A stretch of DNA of 9,377 bases from positions 1-9,377 of the forward strand of contig JACNHM010000176.1 of assembly GCA_014383605.1 (NCBI GenBank), in the 5' to 3' direction. Origin of the DNA: Chloroflexota bacterium. GTDB taxonomy: Bacteria > Chloroflexota > Anaerolineae > UBA3071. The notes under the pieces are model-generated. The model was not told the DNA's origin, made no database searches, and saw only the letters and a list, made by a program, of their open reading frames with translations. This document shows positions 1 through 4,949 of the stretch, piece by piece; within the stretch, counting starts at the first letter, position 1, and the number at the start of each line of letters is the position of its first letter. Both the position numbers and the translations under genes were made by a program.

Positions 1-133
1 CATGGGCGCTAACTTTAGCCCTGTAGCCTGTTCGTAGTCAGGCACGGAGCACAGCGGAGTGCCGTCCCGCTTGCGTAAACGCCACTCCGCTATCGCTGCG
101 TGGCTGACTACGAGCGTTAAGTTAGCGCATATG
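1..133. repeat. 133-nt imperfect palindrome made of two inverted GTAG-headed hairpins (REPIN-like)
   Basis: The two halves are imperfect reverse complements: GCGCTAACTT (6-15) pairs with 119-128, TCGTAGTCAG (32-41) with 104-113, and AGCGGAGTG (53-61) with 83-91. Each half also folds locally. On the plus strand GTAG (34-37) is followed by stem GGCAC (41-45)/GTGCC (59-63). On the minus strand GTAG (111-108) is followed by a stem made of 104-100 and 85-81, GCCAC/GTGGC. The second base pair is G-C in one unit and C-G in the other. This breaks the long-range palindrome at 42/103 and 62/82 but keeps both local hairpins. A GTAG tetranucleotide followed by a hairpin, in inverted pairs, is the known layout of REP/REPIN elements mobilised by RAYT (TnpA-REP) enzymes. 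That assignment is inferred, since no RAYT gene is in the window and other copies cannot be counted. A MITE remnant is the alternative. Confidence 0.7.
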
Positions 134-153
134 GGGACAAGCCCGGCCTCTAC
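134..153 (-). repeat. Half copy of the GTAG/CTTGT hairpin repeat upstream of purH
   Basis: Read on the minus strand from 153 to 134 this stretch is GTAGAGGCCGGGCTTGTCCC. It matches purH positions 1239-1258 at 18 of 20 bases. The head GTAG, the left arm and the CTTGT loop are present, but the right arm stops after CCC. The sequence then continues directly into the outer end of the 1-133 palindrome. It therefore looks like a truncated copy abutting another repeat. It lies 23 bp before the purH start and leaves only a short spacer holding the ribosome binding site. Confidence 0.55.
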
Positions 154-176
154 AACACATCAGATGGGAGAAGATC

Positions 177-1715
177 ATGTCCATCAAGCGAGCATTGCTG
201 AGCGTTTCCGACAAGATCGGTTTGGTCGAATTTGCCCAAGGGTTGGCCGACCTGGGTGTGGAGCTGATCTCCACCGGCGGCACGGCCCGCTCCCTGCGAG
301 AAGCGGGCCTGCCGGTGCGGCCCGTCGAGGAAGTGACCGCCTTCCCCGAGATCCTGGACGGCCGCGTCAAGACCTTGCATCCGGCCATCCACGGCGGCAT
401 CCTGGCCCGCCGCCAGCCGGCCCACCTGGACGAGCTGGCGGCCCACGCCATCGGCCCCATTGACCTGGTGGCAGTCAACCTCTACCCCTTCGCCCCAACC
501 GTCGCCCGGCCCGATGTCACGCTGGCGGAGGCCGTGGAGCAGATAGACATCGGCGGCGTGGCCCTGCTGCGGGCGGCGGCCAAGAACTTCGCCGCCGTCA
601 CCGTGCTCTGCGATCCGGCCGACTATCCGCAGGTTCTGGCTGAGTTACGCCAGCGAGACGAGGTCTCCCTGGCGACACGCCAGCAGTTGGCGCTGAAAGC
701 CTTCCGCCACACCGCCGACTACGACACGGCCATCGCCAACTACCTGTCCGGTCAGTTCGCAGCTGGCGAACCCTTCCCCATCGAGTTGCTGTTGCGACTG
801 TGGCGGGTGCAGACCCTGCGCTACGGCGAGAATCCTCACCAGCAGGCGGCCCTATACGGCCTCACGCCCGAAGCCACGCCGCTGGGCGGGCGGCTGCTCC
901 AGGGCAAGCCGCTTTCCTACAACAACCTCCTCGACCTGGACGCCGCCTGGCGCGCCGTGGGCGACTTCTCCGCTCCTACGGTGGTGATCGTCAAGCACAA
1001 CACCCCCTGCGGCGTGGCCAGCGGCGACACTCTGGCCGCAGCTTTCCCCCTGGCCCTGGCCAGCGATCCGGTGTCCGCTTTCGGCAGCGTCATCGCCGTC
1101 AACCACCCCTTCGACGAGACGACGGCGTCACTGCTGAGCGACCTCTTCGTCGAGGCCATCGCTGCGCCTGGCTTCACTGCCGCGGCGCGGGCGCTGCTGG
1201 CCGACCGGCCCAACTGCCGCCTGCTGGAGATGGCCGGTGTAGGGGCAGGGCTTGTCCCTGCCCTGGGCTGGGAGCTGCGCAGTGTGCGACAAGGCGTCCT
1301 GCTGCAGGAACCCGACACGCTAGACGACGAGGAGTGGCGGGTGGTCAGCGCCCGCCGGCCGACGGCTGAGGAGCGGGAGAGCCTGGATTTCGCCTGGCGG
1401 GTGGTCAAGCACGTGCGCTCCAACGGCATCGTCCTGGCGCGGGGCAGAGCCACCGTGGGCATCGGGGCCGGGCAGATGAGCCGGGTGGACGCCGTGCGGC
1501 TGGCTGTGCTCAAGGCTGGCGAGTGGGCGACGGGCGCGGTGCTGGCCTCCGACGGTTTCTTCCCCTTCCCCGACGGCGTGGAAGAGGCCGCGCGGGCCGG
1601 GGTGACCGCGGTCGTCCAGCCAGGCGGCTCACTGCGCGACCCTCAAGTGATCGCCGCCGCCGACGCCGCCGGTCTGGCCATGCTCTTCACTGGCCGGCGG
1701 CACTTCCGTCACTGA
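177..1715 (+). CDS. purH: Bifunctional AICAR transformylase / IMP cyclohydrolase
   Basis: This cytosolic enzyme performs the last two steps of de novo purine synthesis. It formylates AICAR with 10-formyl-tetrahydrofolate and then closes the ring to IMP. The 512-residue length is normal for full-length PurH. The N-terminal MGS-like IMP cyclohydrolase domain (about 1-200) shows STGGTA (32-37), DGRVKTLHP (61-69), IDIGG (123-127) and AAAKN (133-137). The transformylase domain shows RYGENPHQ (215-222), the catalytic Lys-His motif KHNTPCG (273-279, K273 and H274), DPVSAFGS (297-304), KHVRSNGIVLA (411-421), and a typical end in FTGRRHFRH. The ATG at 177 is preceded by GGGAG (166-170) at a 6-nt spacing. 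No convincing promoter or terminator was seen next to it. The odd feature is a short palindromic repeat read in frame as residues 354-363 (GVGAGLVPAL), in a linker just before the conserved LRSV segment. It does not disrupt the frame or any catalytic motif. Confidence 0.97.
   Translation: MSIKRALLSVSDKIGLVEFAQGLADLGVELISTGGTARSLREAGLPVRPVEEVTAFPEILDGRVKTLHPAIHGGILARRQPAHLDELAAHAIGPIDLVAVNLYPFAPTVARPDVTLAEAVEQIDIGGVALLRAAAKNFAAVTVLCDPADYPQVLAELRQRDEVSLATRQQLALKAFRHTADYDTAIANYLSGQFAAGEPFPIELLLRLWRVQTLRYGENPHQQAALYGLTPEATPLGGRLLQGKPLSYNNLLDLDAAWRAVGDFSAPTVVIVKHNTPCGVASGDTLAAAFPLALASDPVSAFGSVIAVNHPFDETTASLLSDLFVEAIAAPGFTAAARALLADRPNCRLLEMAGVGAGLVPALGWELRSVRQGVLLQEPDTLDDEEWRVVSARRPTAEERESLDFAWRVVKHVRSNGIVLARGRATVGIGAGQMSRVDAVRLAVLKAGEWATGAVLASDGFFPFPDGVEEAARAGVTAVVQPGGSLRDPQVIAAADAAGLAMLFTGRRHFRH
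1239..1263 (+). repeat. GTAG + 8-bp hairpin with CTTGT loop, inside purH
   Basis: GTAG (1239-1242) is followed by a perfect 8-bp stem, GGGCAGGG (1243-1250) with CCCTGCCC (1256-1263), closed by the loop CTTGT (1251-1255). The element is translated in frame as part of residues 354-363 of PurH. The same architecture, with a partly different stem sequence, occurs at 8264-8288, and a half copy occurs at 153-134. Sharing of head, loop and stem length among these copies is why it is called a repeat rather than chance GC-rich pairing. Confidence 0.65.
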
Positions 1716-1723
1716 CCATCGCT

Positions 1724-1753
1724 TTGCCTCTCCACGCCATTTCGTGGTACAAT
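1724..1753 (+). promoter_or_regulatory. Probable extended -10 promoter for the dehydratase pair
   Basis: TTGCCT (1724-1729) and TACAAT (1748-1753) are separated by 18 nt. The -10 box is preceded by TGG (1745-1747), giving an extended -10 of the form TGnTACAAT. This lies in the 54-bp gap after purH. The predicted transcription start, about 1760, falls on the ribosome binding site GGAGGG (1759-1764) of the gene beginning at 1770. The leader would therefore be only about 10 nt long. It suggests that the pair can be transcribed independently of purH. Confidence 0.5.
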
Positions 1754-1769
1754 GAGGCGGAGGGTTCCC

Positions 1770-2903
1770 ATGTCCCCATACGACGACATCCTCGGTGATC
1801 TCCAGACCGTCAGCGAGCTGCCACTCTCGCACTGGCAGGAGCGCTTTCCCGGCTACCGCCCGCTGGGCTTCATGAACGCCTACGTGCCGGAGGAGTTATT
1901 CCATGCCGCGGGATTTACTCCCGTCCTCCTTCTGCATCGGCGGGAGGAGCGCGGCCAGGCCAAGGCACATCTGCCCGGCTTCACCTGCTGGGTGGTGCGC
2001 AGCGCCCTCGACCAGGCGCTGGCCGGCGATCTGGCCGGGCTGGCCGGCGTGGCCTTCGCCCACACCTGCGACGCCGTGCAGGCCCTGGCCGACCTCTGGC
2101 CGGTGGCCGTGCCCCAACTCCCCGCCTTCTACGTCGCCATGCCCCATCACCTGACCGCGCCGGCGGCCCGCCCCTATCTGCTGGCCGAGCTGCGACGACT
2201 GCGAAAACAACTGGAGCAGATGACCGGCCAACCGCTCGGCGACGACGCGCTGCGCCAGAGCATCGCCCTCTCCAACCGCACGCGGGCGCTCCTGGAACGG
2301 CTGTACGAGGCAACCGACCGGCTGCCCGCGCCGGCGCTGCACGCCGCGCTGCGCGCCGCCTTCCTCATGCCCAGGGAAGTGTACAACCCGCGGCTGGCCG
2401 AGTTGCTGGATGCACTGCCGACGACCGGGCAGGGCGGCCCCCGCCTCATCATCGTCGGCCCGGAGTTGGCCGACCCCACCCTGTACCAGGTCATCGCCGA
2501 GGCCGGCGGCCGCGTCGTGGACGATCTGCTCGACCTGGGGCGCCGCCATGTCGCCCGCCCCGTGGCCGAAACGGGCGATCCCCTGGAAGCGTTAGCTGAC
2601 CACGCTCTGGCCCTGCTGACCACGCCGACGAAGTACCACCCCCAGCGGCGGCGGGATGCGCACCTGCTGGACATGGTACGCGCACGCCAGGCCGACCTGT
2701 CTGCGTGCGTACACGCACAGGCAGACGGCGTCATCTTCGCCCGCCAGAAGTTCTGTGAGCCCCACGGCTTCGACTACGTGACGCTGAAAGCGGCCCTGGA
2801 CAGAGCCGGCGTGCCCCACCTGCTCGTCGAACTGGAGCAGACGCCCCACGTCGGCCAGATGCGCACGCGGGTCGAAGCCTTCCTGGAGATAATCGGAGCC
2901 TGA
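1770..2903 (+). CDS. 2-hydroxyacyl-CoA dehydratase / benzoyl-CoA reductase family subunit (HgdB/FldC/BcrC-like)
   Basis: This is one subunit of a two-component [4Fe-4S] enzyme of the family that removes water from (R)-2-hydroxyacyl-CoA via ketyl radicals, or reduces benzoyl-CoA. The product is 377 residues, close to the family norm. Three conserved cysteine contexts fit cluster ligation: GFTCWVVRS (C73), AHTCDAV (C100) and KFCEPHGFDY (C329). The C-terminus carries the typical GQMRTRVEAFLE (362-373), and MNAYVPEELFHAAGFTP (35-51) is the usual N-terminal signature. The start at 1770 is preferred over an in-frame ATG at 1752 because GGAGGG (1759-1764) sits 5 nt upstream of it, while the 1752 codon overlaps the predicted -10 box. 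It is followed by its partner subunit after 2 bp. No activator ATPase or CoA-transferase is nearby, so the substrate (hydroxyacyl-CoA versus aromatic acyl-CoA) cannot be told. The enzyme is expected to be cytosolic and oxygen sensitive. Confidence 0.88.
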   Translation: MSPYDDILGDLQTVSELPLSHWQERFPGYRPLGFMNAYVPEELFHAAGFTPVLLLHRREERGQAKAHLPGFTCWVVRSALDQALAGDLAGLAGVAFAHTCDAVQALADLWPVAVPQLPAFYVAMPHHLTAPAARPYLLAELRRLRKQLEQMTGQPLGDDALRQSIALSNRTRALLERLYEATDRLPAPALHAALRAAFLMPREVYNPRLAELLDALPTTGQGGPRLIIVGPELADPTLYQVIAEAGGRVVDDLLDLGRRHVARPVAETGDPLEALADHALALLTTPTKYHPQRRRDAHLLDMVRARQADLSACVHAQADGVIFARQKFCEPHGFDYVTLKAALDRAGVPHLLVELEQTPHVGQMRTRVEAFLEIIGA

Positions 2904-2905
2904 CC

Positions 2906-4111
2906 ATGCCCACCTATCCCCGACTGCAGAGCCTGAAAGCCATCAACCGGGCCATGGAGCAGTATTACGTCAAGCGTAAGCTCATGGCTCGCCTGAAACC
3001 GCTGGCCTACGTCACCAGCGGCGCGCCGGTGGAGATCCTGGAAACGCTGGGCGTCCTGACGCTCTATCCGGAGAACTACGGCGCGCTGTGCGGCGCCCGC
3101 CGCGAGGCCGTCGGCCTCTGCGAGGTGGCCGAGGCGGCAGGCTACTCACAAGACCTCTGCTCCTACGCTCGCGGCCACCTCGGCGCGGTCATGCAGCCCG
3201 CCACTGCCCCGCTGAACGGCCTGCCCAAACCCGACCTGCTGCTCTGCTGCACCAACATCTGCGGCACGGTGCTCAAGTGGTACGAGGCGCTGGCCGACCA
3301 CTACCACGTGCCGCTCTTCGTGCTGGATGTGCCCTTCCAGCGCGGGCCGCAGCCGCAGCCCCACGCCGTGCAGTACGTCGCCGAGCAGTTGCAGGCGCTC
3401 ATCGCCTGGACGGAGGAGGTGACCGGCCGGCGTTGGAAGCCGCAGAAGTTCCGCCAGGTGTTGGCCCTGTCCAACGAAACCGTCCGTCTGTGGCGGGAGA
3501 TCCGTGACCTGGGCATGCACAAACCCTCGCCCGTCAACGCCCCTGATCTCTTCGTGGCCATGGCGCCCATCGTGGCCCTGCGCGGCACGCGGCAGCCGGT
3601 GGAGGTGTACAGAGAGCTGAAGGCCGAGCTGGAGCAGCGCGTGGCCGACGGCGTGGCGGCTGTGCCCGGCGAACGCCACCGCCTGCTGTGGGACAACATC
3701 GCCATCTGGTACCGGCTGTATCGCTTCTTCCGGCCCTTCATGGACGCCGGCGCCTGCTTCGTCACCGACAGTTACACCAACGCCTGGGCCGTCGCCGAGC
3801 CGGTGGACGTGGACGATCCACTGCCCAGCATGGCCCGCACGCTGCTGGCCGTTTACATCAACCTCGACCTGGAGACCCGCACCCGCATCGTCGCCGACCT
3901 GGCCCGGCGCTTCGCCGTGGACGGCATGGTCATGCACGCCAACTGGAGCTGCAAGCCCTTCTCCCTGACGCAAAGCGACATCCAGGCCGCGATGCGGCAA
4001 GAGGTGGGGCTGCCCACACTGATGCTGGAAGCGGACATGTGCGATTCCCGCCGCTACAACGAAGGAGCGGTCAGAGAACGCATTGCCGCCTTCCTGGAGA
4101 TGCTGGGATAG
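2906..4111 (+). CDS. 2-hydroxyacyl-CoA dehydratase / benzoyl-CoA reductase family partner subunit (HgdA/FldB/BcrB-like)
   Basis: This is the second subunit of the same two-component iron-sulfur enzyme. The product is 401 residues. Conserved cysteines fall in YSQDLCSYARGHLG (C85), LLLCCTNICGTVLKWYEAL (C114, C115, C119) and the C-terminal HANWSCKPFSL (C349) and LEADMCDSRRYNEG (C379). C85, one of C114/C115/C119, and C349 are the likely cluster ligands by family position. The CCTNICGTVLKWYE segment and the -MHANWSCKP- motif are characteristic of this subunit type. It starts 2 bp after the preceding stop, with GGAG (2895-2898) at a 7-nt spacing inside the upstream gene, so translation is probably coupled and the products assembled as a heterodimer. 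No homologue of the HgdC/FldI/BadFG-type activator is encoded in the window; in other genomes it can be located elsewhere. Which acyl-CoA is used cannot be inferred. Confidence 0.87.
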   Translation: MPTYPRLQSLKAINRAMEQYYVKRKLMARLKPLAYVTSGAPVEILETLGVLTLYPENYGALCGARREAVGLCEVAEAAGYSQDLCSYARGHLGAVMQPATAPLNGLPKPDLLLCCTNICGTVLKWYEALADHYHVPLFVLDVPFQRGPQPQPHAVQYVAEQLQALIAWTEEVTGRRWKPQKFRQVLALSNETVRLWREIRDLGMHKPSPVNAPDLFVAMAPIVALRGTRQPVEVYRELKAELEQRVADGVAAVPGERHRLLWDNIAIWYRLYRFFRPFMDAGACFVTDSYTNAWAVAEPVDVDDPLPSMARTLLAVYINLDLETRTRIVADLARRFAVDGMVMHANWSCKPFSLTQSDIQAAMRQEVGLPTLMLEADMCDSRRYNEGAVRERIAAFLEMLG

Positions 4112-4115
4112 CAAG

Positions 4116-4183
4116 CTCACCACGAAGCCACTAAGCCACCAAGACAAGAAAAAGGCTTTGTGTCTTCGTGGCTTGGTGGTGAG
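4116..4183. repeat. Palindrome built from tandem CCACNAAG octamers
   Basis: The left arm starts with CTCA (4116-4119), followed by three tandem octamers, CCACGAAG (4120-4127), CCACTAAG (4128-4135) and CCACCAAG (4136-4143), and then ACA. The right arm is the inverted counterpart, TGT followed by CTTCGTGG (4164-4171), CTTGGTGG (4172-4179) and TGAG (4180-4183), so it has two octamers. The loop is an A-rich 14-nt stretch (4147-4160). It begins 5 nt after the stop codon of the dehydratase partner subunit and ends 17 nt before the Nudix start. Similar CCAC-AAG strings are, from memory, common intergenic repeats in Chloroflexota, but copy number cannot be checked here. It lacks a trailing T-run, so a classical terminator role is uncertain. 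Confidence 0.75.
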
Positions 4184-4200
4184 TCCACCATAGGAGACTC

Positions 4201-4743
4201 ATGGGTAAACTCGATCAAGGCGTCGCTGCCAGCCGCGGACGCTACCACGTCGTCCCCCGCACCCTCAGCTTCATCACCCACGGCGACGACGTGCTGCTGC
4301 TGCGCGGCGCGCCGCACAAGCGCATCTGGCCGAACCGCTACAACGGCGTGGGCGGCCATGTGGAACGGGACGAGGATGTGCTCACCGCCGCCGTGCGCGA
4401 GATGCAGGAAGAGACGGGGCTGGAGGTGCGCGACGTGCGGTTGCGCGGCGTGATCCACATTGACGCCGGCGATGCGCAAACGGGCATTCTCCTCTTCGTC
4501 TTCACCGCCGCGGCAACAACGCGCCAATTCTCGCCCTCGTCCGAAGGGACGCTGGAGTGGGTGCCCCAGGAACAGGTGCTGGATCTGGACCTGGTGGAGG
4601 ATTTGCCGCACATCCTGCCCCGCCTGCTCAGCATGGCCGCCGACGAGCCGCCCTTCTTCGCCCAATACGCCTACGACGAGAACGATGAGCTCACCGTCAA
4701 CTTCGCCCGCCATTCCACGGCCAGTAAGTACAGCGCGGCGTAA
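4201..4743 (+). CDS. Nudix hydrolase (MutT/NUDT-like)
   Basis: A cytosolic Mg2+-dependent pyrophosphohydrolase that cleaves nucleoside diphosphates linked to another moiety. The product is 180 residues, typical of a single Nudix domain with a short C-terminal tail. The Nudix box G-x5-E-x7-RE-U-x-EE-x-G-U is perfect at residues 52-74, with metal-binding REMQEE at 66-71. Upstream, VLLLRGAPHKRIWPNRYNGV (31-50) has the usual substrate-proximal layout, and LEWVPQEQVLDLDL is the usual distal strand. The MutT-like or 8-oxo-(d)GTP class is plausible, but the Nudix family is too diverse for a substrate call. AGGAG (4192-4196) lies 4 nt before ATG 4201. Two unrelated palindromes bracket the gene: one ends 17 nt before its start, and another begins 3 nt after its stop codon. 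It may be co-transcribed with the upstream pair, 89 bp away, or separate. The product should be soluble. Confidence 0.92.
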   Translation: MGKLDQGVAASRGRYHVVPRTLSFITHGDDVLLLRGAPHKRIWPNRYNGVGGHVERDEDVLTAAVREMQEETGLEVRDVRLRGVIHIDAGDAQTGILLFVFTAAATTRQFSPSSEGTLEWVPQEQVLDLDLVEDLPHILPRLLSMAADEPPFFAQYAYDENDELTVNFARHSTASKYSAA

Positions 4744-4746
4744 ATG

Positions 4747-4857
4747 CGTTCCGGGTTCTTGGCTCACGGCGGACCTTAGTCCGCCGCCTGTGTAGCCTTC
4801 CAACGGCTTTCTATAACGCTGGACTAAGGTCCAGCGCGAGCCGACCAAAGCGGAACG
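4747..4857. repeat. 111-nt imperfect palindrome with two hairpins bearing complementary loops
   Basis: The outer arms are CGTTCCG (4747-4753) with CGGAACG (4851-4857), then GGCTC (4761-4765) with GAGCC (4838-4842). Each half also folds locally into a perfect 8-bp stem with a 4-nt loop. The first is CGGCGGAC/GTCCGCCG around loop CTTA (4767-4786). The second is CGCTGGAC/GTCCAGCG around loop TAAG (4817-4836). The two loops are reverse complements, so GGACCTTAGTCC and GGACTAAGGTCC can also pair long range. A weaker hairpin, AGCC/GGCT (4794-4797 and 4805-4808), sits in the centre. It begins 3 nt after the Nudix stop codon, in the convergent gap. It resembles a MITE or paired REP-like element; transcription-end function is possible but no T-run follows. 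Confidence 0.7.
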
Positions 4858-4887
4858 AACTTATGCAAGCCTGTAGTAAGTAACGCG

Positions 4888-4914
4888 GCGAGAGCGGCCA
4901 GCGGCCGCTCTCGC
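4888..4914. terminator. Perfect 12-bp hairpin between convergent genes, possible bidirectional terminator
   Basis: GCGAGAGCGGCC (4888-4899) and GGCCGCTCTCGC (4903-4914) form a perfect 12-bp stem with the 3-nt loop AGC. It lies between the ends of the Nudix gene and the convergent GH38 gene, 35 bp from the latter's stop. No run of Ts follows on either strand, so this is not a classical intrinsic terminator. Its location and stability suggest transcript-end protection or a block to convergent transcription. A GTAG (4873-4876) stands 11 nt before the stem, so it could equally be another GTAG-headed REP-like unit. Confidence 0.5.
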
Positions 4915-4949
4915 AAGCACCCCCTTGCAAGCCAACAAGCATGAAATGC

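Noticed and set aside
71..96. Possible promoter TTGCGT with a weak -10 for purH
   Set aside because: The boxes fall within the hairpin arms, spacing and -10 are poor, and no better purH promoter was found.
59..463. Open frame starting inside the first palindrome and overlapping the purH start
   Set aside because: It has no ribosome binding site of note, its sequence becomes Arg/Pro/Gly-rich where it overlaps purH, and its beginning is palindrome sequence.
1752..1769. Upstream ATG as start of the first dehydratase subunit
   Set aside because: It overlaps the predicted -10 box and lacks a binding site, while ATG 1770 has GGAGGG 5 nt upstream.
3146..4147. 333-codon open frame on the minus strand opposite the second dehydratase subunit
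   Set aside because: Low-complexity His/Gly/Val-rich translation with no family motif; the plus strand has the cysteine motifs and coupled start.
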